This document shows positions 1 to 7,987 of a stretch of 64,000 bases of DNA, piece by piece. This DNA is from Paenibacillus thermotolerans (GTDB lineage: Bacteria; Bacillota; Bacilli; Paenibacillales; YIM-B00363), in the NCBI RefSeq assembly GCF_028745515.1, contig NZ_JAQZSG010000004.1, forward strand, positions 121,718 through 185,717, in the 5' to 3' direction. Both the position numbers and the translations under genes were made by a program. The first letter of the stretch is position 1. Every line of letters begins with the position of its first letter. The notes beneath the pieces are model-generated. The model saw nothing but the letters and a program-made list of their open reading frames with translations, was not told where the DNA came from and did no database searches.

Positions 1-1
1 A

Positions 2-829
2 GGGGTGCTTACGTTCCCGACCGACGACGACATGAAGCGAGACGTCGAGCTGACGAAGGCGATGGGCTTTAACGGGGCGCGCAAGCACCAGAAGGTGGAA
101 GATCCGCGTTACTTGTACTGGGCGGATAAGCTCGGCCTCCTCGTGTGGGGCGAGATGGCGAATGCCGGCGAGTATACGGAAGAGTATGTCGGCCGCATTA
201 CGAACGAATGGCAGGAAGCGATGAAGCGCGACATGAACCATCCTTGCATTGTCGCTTGGGTTCCGATTAACGAGAGCTGGGGCGTGCCGAACATCATGGT
301 CGACAAGAAGCAGCAGCACCATGCTTCCGCTATGTATCACCTGACCAAATCGCTTGACTCCACGCGGCCGGTCGTGTCCAACGACGGTTGGGAAATGGTT
401 GAATCCGATTTAACCTGCATTCACGATTATGAGTGGCGCCGCGAAGTGCTGGAGGACCGGTTCTCGACGGTGGAGAAGGCAAACTCCAGCACGTCCTCGA
501 GCCGGAAGCTTCACGTTGGCGGGCACGAATATGCGGGCCAGCCGATAATCGTATCCGAGTTCGGAGGCATCGCGTTCAAGAAAAGCGATCAGGAGGGGTG
601 GGGCTACTCCGGCGCCTCGGACGAAGAGGATTTCCTGAAGCGTCTTCGCGACGTGGTGGAGCCGCTGGTGCAATCGCCCGTTGTCCAAGGCTTCTGCTAT
701 ACGCAGCTGACCGACGTGGAGCAGGAAATCAACGGCTTGCTGACGTACGACCGCACGCCGAAGGCGCCGCTGGAACGCATCCGCGACATTATCGGCATGC
801 CGGTTCCGCATAAGGATTGGCGTAAATAA
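2..829 (+). CDS. Glycoside hydrolase family 2 (beta-galactosidase/beta-glucuronidase type), C-terminal part
   Basis: This is the 3' part of a GH2 glycosidase; the reading frame runs off the left edge, so the N-terminal sugar-binding and immunoglobulin-like domains are missing. What remains is the TIM barrel. The acid/base glutamate is visible in the motif INESWG (about residue 90 of the visible part) and the nucleophile glutamate in VSEFGG (about residue 185), both in the usual GH2 order. No signal peptide can be judged. Specificity (galactoside, glucuronide or mannoside) cannot be decided from this fragment. It ends in TAA just upstream of the ilvA promoter. Confidence 0.85.
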   Translation, partial: GVLTFPTDDDMKRDVELTKAMGFNGARKHQKVEDPRYLYWADKLGLLVWGEMANAGEYTEEYVGRITNEWQEAMKRDMNHPCIVAWVPINESWGVPNIMVDKKQQHHASAMYHLTKSLDSTRPVVSNDGWEMVESDLTCIHDYEWRREVLEDRFSTVEKANSSTSSSRKLHVGGHEYAGQPIIVSEFGGIAFKKSDQEGWGYSGASDEEDFLKRLRDVVEPLVQSPVVQGFCYTQLTDVEQEINGLLTYDRTPKAPLERIRDIIGMPVPHKDWRK

Positions 830-868
830 CGGTTTGATCGTGCTCCCTTTCCTATGTCTCCTTTCCGA

Positions 869-897
869 TTGACAAAAAAGCGATTAAACCCTATACT
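869..897 (+). promoter_or_regulatory. Sigma-A promoter of ilvA
   Basis: A perfect TTGACA at 869-874 and TATACT at 892-897 are separated by 17 bp. Transcription should begin near 904, giving an ilvA leader of about 80 nt that contains a terminator-like hairpin. Confidence 0.75.
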
Positions 898-919
898 ATG
901 TTGCAATATGCGAATGGTC

Positions 920-957
920 GGCCTGACGTCTCTTTTGGAGACGGCGGGCCTTTTTTT
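920..957 (+). terminator. Intrinsic terminator within the ilvA leader
   Basis: Arms 920-932 and 938-950 form a 13-bp stem with one mismatch and one G-U pair around a 5-nt loop, followed by seven T residues at 951-957. It lies about 16 nt downstream of the predicted ilvA start point, so it is placed to act as an attenuator. It would also stop readthrough from the glycosidase gene. Confidence 0.75.
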
Positions 958-982
958 GAAGGGAAACAGGAGGAAGAAGTCG

Positions 983-2239
983 ATGACGGAGCATAAGGGA
1001 ATCAAACTGGAAGATATTCTTATCGCCCATAACCGGGTCAAAGAACGAGTTGTCGAAACGCCGCTGCAGTACAACCATGTGCTTTCTGACCGGTACGAGT
1101 GTAATGTTTACTTAAAAAGAGAAGACCTGCAGGTAGTCAGGTCGTTCAAAATACGCGGCGCATACAATTTCATTCGAAGCTTGCCGGAGCAGCAGGCGGC
1201 CCGAGGCGTCGTTTGCGCAAGCGCGGGCAACCATGCGCAAGGCGTTGCTTATACGTGCTCGGCGCTCGGCATTCCGGGAGCCATCTTTATGCCCTCGACG
1301 ACGCCGAAGCAGAAAGTATCGCAGGTGGAACGGTTCGGCGGACGGAACGTCGACATCCGGCTTGTCGGAGACACGTTCGACGACGCGCTGGCGGAGGCGC
1401 TTGTTTATGCGGAGCAGGAGGGAATGACGTTCGTTCATCCGTTCGATCATCCGGCGGTAATCGCCGGGCAGGGAACGCTGGGGCCGGAAATATTGAGCGC
1501 GGCGCCCGGACCTGTGGATTATGTATTTGTCTCCTTCGGCGGGGGCGGTCTTGCTGCGGGCGTAGCTTCCTATGTCAAACGGCTCAGCCCGAGCACTCGA
1601 ATGATCGGTGTGGAAACGACCGGCGCACCGACGATGCGCACCTCTTTCGACAAAGGTTCCGTAGTTCCTCTTGAGCAGATCGACCGCTTTGTGGACGGCA
1701 CGGCGGTGAAGAGGGCCGGGGAGCTTACCTACTCCATCTGCCGGGAATTGCTTGACGATATGGTATTGATTCCGGAAGGCAAGGTTTGCACGACGATTCT
1801 AGAGCTGTATAACGAGAACGCCATCGTTGCCGAGCCGGCCGGGGCGCTATCGGTAGCGGCGCTGGATCATTATCGCGACCAAATCAAGGGCAAAACGGTC
1901 GTATGCATCATTAGCGGCGGAAATAACGATATCGACCGAATGCAGGAAATTATGGAGCGATCGCTCATTTATGAAGGGCTGAAGCATTATTTCATCATCA
2001 ATTTTCCGCAGCGCGCGGGCGCTTTGCGGGAATTTCTAGACGGCGTGCTCGGTCCCGACGACGACATTACCCGGTTTCAATATACGAAGAGCAGCAGCAA
2101 AGAAAACGGACCGGCGCTGGTCGGCATCGAGCTGAAGCGGCGCGGCGATTTCGACGGTTTGATCGCGCGCATGCGCGACCGCAATATTTCGTTCATCGAA
2201 TTGCGCGAGCATCCGGACTTGTTCCATTTGCTCGTTTAG
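983..2239 (+). CDS. ilvA: Threonine dehydratase (threonine ammonia-lyase), short form
   Basis: PLP enzyme that deaminates L-threonine to 2-oxobutanoate, the first step of isoleucine synthesis, in the cytoplasm. The Schiff-base lysine is K56 in VRSFKIRGAY and the phosphate-binding loop is SGGNNDI near residue 311. A single C-terminal ACT-like regulatory domain (about residues 330-418) follows, as in the roughly 420-residue Bacillales form. The ATG at 983 is chosen because it follows an AGGAGGA site at 8-9 nt; an upstream in-frame start would read through the leader terminator hairpin. The gene is monocistronic and its own promoter and terminator-like leader suggest attenuation. Confidence 0.93.
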   Translation: MTEHKGIKLEDILIAHNRVKERVVETPLQYNHVLSDRYECNVYLKREDLQVVRSFKIRGAYNFIRSLPEQQAARGVVCASAGNHAQGVAYTCSALGIPGAIFMPSTTPKQKVSQVERFGGRNVDIRLVGDTFDDALAEALVYAEQEGMTFVHPFDHPAVIAGQGTLGPEILSAAPGPVDYVFVSFGGGGLAAGVASYVKRLSPSTRMIGVETTGAPTMRTSFDKGSVVPLEQIDRFVDGTAVKRAGELTYSICRELLDDMVLIPEGKVCTTILELYNENAIVAEPAGALSVAALDHYRDQIKGKTVVCIISGGNNDIDRMQEIMERSLIYEGLKHYFIINFPQRAGALREFLDGVLGPDDDITRFQYTKSSSKENGPALVGIELKRRGDFDGLIARMRDRNISFIELREHPDLFHLLV

Positions 2240-2361
2240 GAATTGAGACGGAATCAGAAACAAACTATGTTCCGAAATTTTCTTAAGAGAAAATTAAGAA
2301 ACCTTTTCCAGCGGCCAACCGTTTAACTATTGGGTAAAAATTCCTAATAGGGGTGTGAGAA

Positions 2362-3846
2362 GTGAATCACGGTTGGAGAAGAAAAACATTTTTGTTATTG
2401 GTGCTGATGTCTGCGCTTATCGTCGTGTCCGCATGCTCGGGAGCAGGTAAAAAGGATGAGGTGCTGCCCGTGCTCGGCGAGGACGAGAAGGCAACGATCA
2501 AGGTTACTTACTGGAATGAAGACAGCTTTTTTAGGGAATTCGGCAACTTGTTCTTAATGCAGTATCCGAATATCGATATTGAAGTCGTGTCGACAAACAG
2601 TATATACAGCTCCGGAAAAGACCCCCGCGAGGCGATGAAGGAATTTATCGAAACCGAGCAGCCTGATGTACTGATGTTGAGCTCATACGATATTGAACAA
2701 CTTATCAAAGACGGTCTGTTGTACGAGCTTGACCCTGTCATCGCGCAGGACGAATTCGACATCGAAAGCATGCTGCCTGCGGCAATCGAGGCGCTCCGCA
2801 ATATGGGAGACGGCAAGCTGTACGGCTTGGCGCCGACCTTCTCGAGCAGCGCTTTGTTTTATAACAAAACGCTCTTTAATACGCACGGCGTGCCGCTTCC
2901 TACCGACGGCATGACATGGGAGCAAGTGCTGCAGCTCGCCGAGCGGTTCCCGAAGGACGGGGATGCGAAATCCCGGGTATACGGGCTTGATATTAACCGT
3001 TTCCCCGGAAGCGATCCTTGGAGACTGCTTCAGTTAGGTACGGAGCAAGGGTTGTCCTATATCGATACGGTATCGAAGCGGCTTACGATGAATACCGACT
3101 CATGGAAAAAGACGGCGGAATTAGCTTTGCGGCTTGCGACCTCCGAAGCCATTTACACTCCGGATCCGAATAACATGGTGCAAACGCAAACGTATGAGGA
3201 GTATCTGCTCAGCGACCCGTTTATCGGCGGCAGAACCGCAATGAAAATTCAAGACTCGTATTTGCTGGGCAATCTGAAAGAAGCAAAAACCCAGCTGAAG
3301 GACAAATTCCAGTTGGAATGGGACGTCGTAAGCGTGCCGGCTTATGATGAGCAGATGAGCTCGGGCTCGTTCAGCTTTAACCAAATTTTTAGCATCAATG
3401 CGAAGTCGCCGAACATGCGAGCCGCGTGGGAGTTTGTGAAGTTTATTAATTCGGACGCGGTTGCCAGAGTTACTTCACGCTCGCCGGCGCTTGGAGGCAT
3501 TCCGGTACGAACCAACTACATCCGCAACGATGAAGGGATCAATATGGAGGCGTTCTACAGCAAAGGTGCCCAGCGGAGTGACATGTACGCTGCGTACCGG
3601 GAGCTGCCGCAGGATTTCTTTAATAACTTCAACGGGATCATCTCAAAGCATTGGGAGTCAGCCGTTAAACAATCGATAACGATCGACGAGATGCTGGCGC
3701 TGATCGAAACCGAAGGACAAGCGGCACTCGATAAAGCGATTGAGAATGAAGCGGCTAAACCGGATCATGCGAACGCCGAAAGCGTGCCGGAGACGCTCGA
3801 AGTACAGACGGAGGTCGTTACGGAGCAAAGTGTTGTAGCACAATAA
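2362..3846 (+). CDS. Extracellular solute-binding lipoprotein (family 1, sugar-type ABC)
   Basis: Predicted lipoprotein of 494 residues with an N-terminal signal peptide and lipobox VSAC (cysteine near residue 25), followed by a periplasmic-binding-protein fold resembling carbohydrate-binding family 1 proteins (YWNE near the N-terminus, PDVLMLSS, FYNKTLF). It should be anchored to the outer face of the membrane. No permease or ATPase gene is adjacent, so it is an orphan binding protein whose partner is unknown. The acidic tail after about residue 460 is low-complexity. It starts at GTG preceded by AGGGGTGTGAG and ends before a strong terminator. Confidence 0.85.
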   Translation: MNHGWRRKTFLLLVLMSALIVVSACSGAGKKDEVLPVLGEDEKATIKVTYWNEDSFFREFGNLFLMQYPNIDIEVVSTNSIYSSGKDPREAMKEFIETEQPDVLMLSSYDIEQLIKDGLLYELDPVIAQDEFDIESMLPAAIEALRNMGDGKLYGLAPTFSSSALFYNKTLFNTHGVPLPTDGMTWEQVLQLAERFPKDGDAKSRVYGLDINRFPGSDPWRLLQLGTEQGLSYIDTVSKRLTMNTDSWKKTAELALRLATSEAIYTPDPNNMVQTQTYEEYLLSDPFIGGRTAMKIQDSYLLGNLKEAKTQLKDKFQLEWDVVSVPAYDEQMSSGSFSFNQIFSINAKSPNMRAAWEFVKFINSDAVARVTSRSPALGGIPVRTNYIRNDEGINMEAFYSKGAQRSDMYAAYRELPQDFFNNFNGIISKHWESAVKQSITIDEMLALIETEGQAALDKAIENEAAKPDHANAESVPETLEVQTEVVTEQSVVAQ

Positions 3847-3871
3847 AACAAACCATGATTCGAACGGTTGG

Positions 3872-3901
3872 TCCGAGGGCAAACGCCCTCGGATTTTTTT
3901 T
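3872..3901 (+). terminator. Intrinsic terminator after the solute-binding protein gene
   Basis: A perfect 9-bp stem (3872-3880 with 3885-3893) and 4-nt loop are followed by eight T residues. Confidence 0.85.
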
Positions 3902-4049
3902 GCCGTTACAGATGTGCCCCGAACCTTTGTCCGATAATGCGCCGAAACATTTTTCTTGTAAAATAGTCGTTTGAATTGATTGTATTTATATAAACATTAT
4001 GATAAATTGTTTGTAAATTGACAAACGTTTTACGAAGGGTTGGTTTTAG

Positions 4050-4847
4050 TTGGGCGAATTGGATCTGGAGCAGTTGTTTTGGGGCGTTTCCGTTCACGAG
4101 CTGCAGAAAGGTTACGCCGAGCTGCCGGGCGGGGAAGGGTTCGTATGCATTGTGTGCGGCGAGCAAGCGGAGAAGGGCAGGGTGTTCCCGGTCGAAGACC
4201 GATGGTACGATGCGGAGGCTTATATGAAGCACCACATTCGCCGAGAGCACAAGTCGATGTTTCATTATTTGCTCTCGCTCGATAAGAAATGGACAGGGCT
4301 CACCGAGGTGCAAAGCGATGTGCTGAAAGCCGCGTACGGCGGCCGTACGGATGCGGATACGGCGAAGGAGCTAGGCAGCAAGCCGGCGACGATTCGGTAT
4401 CACCGATTTCATCTGCGGGAAAAGGAAAAGCAAGCCAAAGTGTTTTTGGCGTTAATGGGGCTTTTGGCGGACAAACCGGAACAGGAGAGTGAAACGTTTA
4501 TGCCGATTCATCGGACGGCGACCATGGTGGACGAACGTTATGCGGTCACCAGCGAGGAGAACGAAAAAGTGCTGCGGACGTTTTTTCCGAGCGGGCCGGA
4601 AGGGCCTATGCGAGAAATTCCCGCCAAGGAAAAGCGTAAAATCATTGTGCTCAAGCATATCCTCGGCCGTTTCCAGCGGGGGAGAAAATACAAGGAGAAG
4701 GAAGTTAATGAAATTTTAAAAACGGCGCATGCCGATTTCGTTACGCTGCGCCGGTACATGATCGAATACGGGTTCATGGCCCGGGAAGACGATTGCAGCG
4801 AGTATTGGGTCAAGGAGGATAAGCGTGAAAGCCGGGAATCAAACTGA
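4050..4847 (+). CDS. DUF2087 transcriptional regulator with N-terminal Cys/His motif
   Basis: Probable DNA-binding regulator of 265 residues. Three parts are visible: an N-terminal Cys-x2-Cys motif (CIVC) paired with HHIRREH about 22 residues later, which could bind zinc; a LuxR/sigma-4-like helix-turn-helix around residues 85-115 (TDADTAKELGSKPATIRYH); and a C-terminal DUF2087 domain from about residue 195 (KRKIIVLKHILGRF to EYWV). The start is TTG with a weak AAGGG site 11 nt upstream. Its end overlaps the following GNAT gene by 23 bp, so the two are probably co-translated. The regulated genes are unknown. Confidence 0.75.
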   Translation: MGELDLEQLFWGVSVHELQKGYAELPGGEGFVCIVCGEQAEKGRVFPVEDRWYDAEAYMKHHIRREHKSMFHYLLSLDKKWTGLTEVQSDVLKAAYGGRTDADTAKELGSKPATIRYHRFHLREKEKQAKVFLALMGLLADKPEQESETFMPIHRTATMVDERYAVTSEENEKVLRTFFPSGPEGPMREIPAKEKRKIIVLKHILGRFQRGRKYKEKEVNEILKTAHADFVTLRRYMIEYGFMAREDDCSEYWVKEDKRESRESN

Positions 4848-5412
4848 CCGCACACCCCCAACGATTCGCCGACTCCCGGAAGGTTGGAGGAGCGAACGGT
4901 GCAAAATCGACGAGATGACGGCTTCGGATATCCCTGTTGCTCAGCAGCTGTACTTGGCAAGCCGGTATATAGAGAAGTGGGATGGACTGGAGACGGATCC
5001 GTTATTTGCAGAGCGACACTATAACGGAGAAGATTTGCCGCCCGGAGGAGTCAAGGAACGGCTGCAAAACCAGATCGTCCGTACGCTGGAGGACGATACG
5101 CCGATCGGCATGCTGTCCGTATATCACGGATATCCGGACGACTCGGTCATGTATATCGGTTTTTTCTGTATTGACCCGTCCGCGCAAAGCAAAGGGTTCG
5201 GGCGGGAAGTCATCAGCGTGGCGAACGTGTTGGCGGAGCGGCTCGGATATGGCGAAACTCGCGTGGCGGTCGCGCTGAAAAATTGGCCGGCGCTGCGATT
5301 TTGGAGCGGATGCGGCTTCAACCGGGTTGTGCGCATCGTAGGTGACGCGCTGCATGCGGAGGACGCCTTTAGCACGATTGTCTTCTCGAATTGTCTGCAA
5401 CGAAACTCATAG
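4825..5412 (+). CDS. GNAT family N-acetyltransferase
   Basis: A 195-residue GCN5-related acetyltransferase that would transfer an acetyl group from acetyl-CoA to an unknown amine. The core is recognisable in IGMLSVYHGYP, then the acetyl-CoA-binding segment FFCIDPSAQSKGFGREVIS (Q/RxxGxG/A-like) and the terminal NWPALRFWSGCGFNRV strand-helix. About 40 N-terminal residues precede the domain. It starts at GTG inside the end of the DUF2087 regulator gene, which suggests the regulator and enzyme act together. A terminator follows. Confidence 0.8.
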   Translation: MKAGNQTDRTPPTIRRLPEGWRSERCKIDEMTASDIPVAQQLYLASRYIEKWDGLETDPLFAERHYNGEDLPPGGVKERLQNQIVRTLEDDTPIGMLSVYHGYPDDSVMYIGFFCIDPSAQSKGFGREVISVANVLAERLGYGETRVAVALKNWPALRFWSGCGFNRVVRIVGDALHAEDAFSTIVFSNCLQRNS

Positions 5413-5425
5413 CGGTAACAGAGAA

Positions 5426-5452
5426 GGCCTCTTTTTCAGAGGTCTTTTTTTT
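5426..5452 (+). terminator. Intrinsic terminator after the GNAT gene
   Basis: A 7-bp stem (5426-5432 with 5438-5444, one G-U pair) with a 5-nt loop is followed by eight T residues. Confidence 0.75.
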
Positions 5453-5509
5453 GTTTTTGCCTCATTGAAGCTCCATGCGTTCTAAGAATTTGACGTAAAC
5501 TTACATGCT

Positions 5510-5537
5510 CTGACGAATCGCAAACACTTAGTATAAT
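5510..5537 (+). promoter_or_regulatory. Possible sigma-A promoter for the glucosaminidase gene
   Basis: TATAAT at 5532-5537 has CTGACG 16 bp upstream. It lies about 180 bp before the coding start in an AT-rich 302-bp intergenic region that otherwise holds only the preceding terminator. Confidence 0.4.
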
Positions 5538-5714
5538 CGATCGACATACAACATCAAAAAAATCGCCGATAAAGTGACATTCTTCTCAGTAAAGATTTTG
5601 TACAATCTTTTTACATTTACTCCTTCTACTTCTATGTGGAATAAAGAGAATGCTTGCTGCCTACAATTTAGTAGATAACGCAAAATCATCCACACAAAAT
5701 AAAGAGGTGTAAAC

Positions 5715-6707
5715 ATGGGTAATATGCTAAAACTTCACATGATCGCATCCATACTGTGCGTTACGGTACTCTTTACTCTTGGCTTGGATTATGGGGTGCG
5801 CGGAAACGACAATGATGACCGAACAACTTCCGACCTATTGGTGGAAAACGATATGAATTACCGAATTGAAGATTACAAAAGATCAAATAGAATACATGCC
5901 AAATTAGAATTAGAACATAGAATTAAGAGCAAGGCGCAGGCACTGGCACAGGCATCACTCCCTATGCAAATAGCAAAGGAGCAAACAAGCGATCGCGCAG
6001 AAGCTGTAACGGTCAACTATGAAGTAACCGCATACTATCTTAACGTACGATCGGAACCGAACAGCTCGTCTAAAATACTTGATGTAGTATCAAAAGGCAG
6101 CATTCTTGAGGTTATAAACCCAACCGATAATGGATGGCTCGCACTTAAGGAGGGCGGGTTTGTACACGGCAAATACGCAAAGTCGATCGATGAAGAGGTA
6201 CAACAGGTTAAACGGCAGGAGCCAGTAACGATTTTGTCCGCCGAACGGAGTGAAACCGCTAGACCGGAAAAACCGACGTCTTTCGTAGAATCGGATTCGG
6301 GTTTGACCGAAGAGCATATTGCCAAATTATTTGAAGGCACTGCCCTCGAAGGTGAAGGTCTAGAGAAGGCTATATTAGACGTGGAGAAAAATTACGGTAT
6401 TAACTCCTACTTCACAATTGCCGTAATGAAACTGGAAAGCGGGCACGGGAAAAGCCGGATTGCCCAGAACAAAAACAATTTGTTCGGATTGAATGCCACC
6501 GGCGATAATCCGTACAAAAAAGCTTTAAGCTTCGAAACAAAAGGGGACAGCGTTCAAAAATTCGGACATATCATTTCGGAGCACTATTTGGACAAGGGGT
6601 TGACAAGCATAGATAAGGTAGCACAAAAATATTGCGGGGCAAACCCGAAATGGCCCTCTTTAGTAAAAGGAATTATGAAAAGCGACTATAAAAAAATAGC
6701 GGCATGA
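5715..6707 (+). CDS. Secreted SH3b-domain N-acetylglucosaminidase
   Basis: Exported cell-wall hydrolase of 330 residues. A hydrophobic signal or anchor segment covers residues 5-27. A bacterial SH3 domain lies at about 97-155 (YYLNVRSEPNSSSKILDVV) and would bind peptidoglycan. The C-terminal glucosaminidase domain (about 215-330) carries the probable catalytic glutamate in KLESGHGKS and the NNLFGL motif typical of GH73-type enzymes, which cut between GlcNAc and MurNAc. The start is ATG after AGAGGTG. Codon use is more AT-rich than in the genes to the left, hinting at a different history. No operon partner is evident. Confidence 0.85.
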   Translation: MGNMLKLHMIASILCVTVLFTLGLDYGVRGNDNDDRTTSDLLVENDMNYRIEDYKRSNRIHAKLELEHRIKSKAQALAQASLPMQIAKEQTSDRAEAVTVNYEVTAYYLNVRSEPNSSSKILDVVSKGSILEVINPTDNGWLALKEGGFVHGKYAKSIDEEVQQVKRQEPVTILSAERSETARPEKPTSFVESDSGLTEEHIAKLFEGTALEGEGLEKAILDVEKNYGINSYFTIAVMKLESGHGKSRIAQNKNNLFGLNATGDNPYKKALSFETKGDSVQKFGHIISEHYLDKGLTSIDKVAQKYCGANPKWPSLVKGIMKSDYKKIAA

Positions 6708-6878
6708 GCACCGAACAGAGAGCACAAGGAGACAGCCCCCTCATTCCGCAAGAGGTCGCTCCGAAGCCCCTGAAAAAACACAAAAAACAGAACGCTTGTA
6801 CGCACCTCTGAGTTAGGATAAAATGGAAGTACAATTGAATCTTGGGTGGGACATCGGGAATAACTACAAGAGAAAGTA

Positions 6879-6916
6879 AAAACCCACCCCAAGGTTACAC
6901 GCCAAAGGTGGGTTTT
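6879..6916 (+). terminator. Hairpin, possible terminator
   Basis: A perfect 10-bp stem pairs 6879-6888 with 6907-6916 across an 18-nt loop; the right arm ends in TTTT, so it could act weakly as a terminator. It sits in the 464-bp gap after the glucosaminidase gene. Confidence 0.4.
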
Positions 6917-6953
6917 CATCTTTTGAATACTCAGAAGGGAATCCCATCCAAGC

Positions 6954-7012
6954 CAATTGTCAGGGCCAAGTGTTCACAGCACTTGGTCTTTGCTATCCAC
7001 TGACAACAATTG
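6954..7012. repeat. Nested inverted repeat in an intergenic region
   Basis: An outer imperfect inverted repeat (6954-6963 with 7000-7012, one 3-nt bulge) encloses an inner perfect 7-bp stem (6966-6972 with 6980-6986). No gene is visible between 6708 and 7171. The structure is not followed by a T tract, so it is not an ordinary terminator. Confidence 0.5.
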
Positions 7013-7171
7013 AGACGAGAACACTGATTGATTTAATAACAGGCTAGAGAGTTAATTAAAAAAGGTGAATTAACAGGTAAATCTACGAAGCTACATAAAT
7101 TCGCATGATAATCGGAAAACGGTCGGTCCGTCCGTTTTTCACAAAAACATTAACTGCAGGAGTGTATTCAA

Positions 7172-7708
7172 TTGACTAGAATCATGATTATTGGCTCGGG
7201 TGGCTCTGGCAAGTCTACATTTGCTGCAGAACTGGGAAATGTTTTACAAATACCGGTTTATCATTTAGATGCGTATTATTGGAAACCAGGTTGGGTGCCC
7301 ACTCCAAATGATGAGTGGGATCAATTTTTGAACCAGCTCGTCCAAGAGGATGAGTGGATTATTGATGGGAATTATGGAAGAACCCTCGATATAAGAATGA
7401 AGAAGTCGGATGTAATCATTTTTTTTGACTTGTCGCCTTGGATCACCACGTGCAGGGTAATAAAACGAAGAATTACATATCACGGAAAGACGAGACCAGA
7501 CTTACATGAAGGTTGCCCCGAAAAATTAGATTGGAATTTTATTCAATGGGTTTGGAACTTCCGAAAGACGAAAAAACCGGGGATACTTGAAATGATACGT
7601 AAGTGTGGAAAGGATAAACGAGTCATTGTTTTTCAGAATATAGCACAGGTAAGGGAATGCTTGAAGTCGGTAAAGGATAAAGGTGAAAAATATTTCGAAG
7701 AAGGCTAA
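7172..7708 (+). CDS. P-loop NTPase, adenylate-kinase-like (FlaR/topology-modulation type)
   Basis: A 178-residue cytoplasmic P-loop protein with Walker A GSGGSGKST at residues 8-16, followed by HLDAYYWKPGW and DGNYGRTLDIRMKKSD, the pattern of the small-kinase family often annotated as DNA topology modulation protein FlaR. Family members are presumed nucleotide kinases, but the substrate is unknown. The TTG start is supported by AGGAG 8 nt upstream. Confidence 0.8.
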   Translation: MTRIMIIGSGGSGKSTFAAELGNVLQIPVYHLDAYYWKPGWVPTPNDEWDQFLNQLVQEDEWIIDGNYGRTLDIRMKKSDVIIFFDLSPWITTCRVIKRRITYHGKTRPDLHEGCPEKLDWNFIQWVWNFRKTKKPGILEMIRKCGKDKRVIVFQNIAQVRECLKSVKDKGEKYFEEG

Positions 7709-7764
7709 TGCAATCCTATAATATTGCGCTGAATATTCGATTTCCTCGGTCCGCCAGAAATGAT

Positions 7765-7811
7765 TAAAAAAATACTGAGTGACGATACATAGAATACTGT
7801 AATGTCACTCA
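7765..7811 (-). terminator. Terminator of the two-component operon (minus strand)
   Basis: A perfect 8-bp stem (7776-7783 with 7804-7811) is followed, reading the minus strand, by GTATTTTTTT. It lies about 180 bp beyond the stop of the histidine kinase gene. Confidence 0.55.
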
Positions 7812-7987
7812 TTTTCGCCTTATTCCCAATATTTTCAACGTTGAACAGTTCGAGCGGTCGTAAATAATAACCATGCGCTAAGTATGAGTATGTATTTCGT
7901 TTGCATGCTTCCGTCACTTCGCGCCGAACTTTTTATTTTCATTCCATCCTTTCCTATTCCTAGCTATTATTCTTGAGATGAGCCTTT

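Noticed and set aside
898..982. T-box or riboswitch in the ilvA leader
   Set aside because: The leader is only about 80 nt and lacks the T-box sequence and any known aptamer core; only a terminator hairpin is seen.
2276..2295. AT-rich inverted repeat after ilvA as terminator
   Set aside because: The stem is A/T only and is not followed by a T run, so it is too weak to call.
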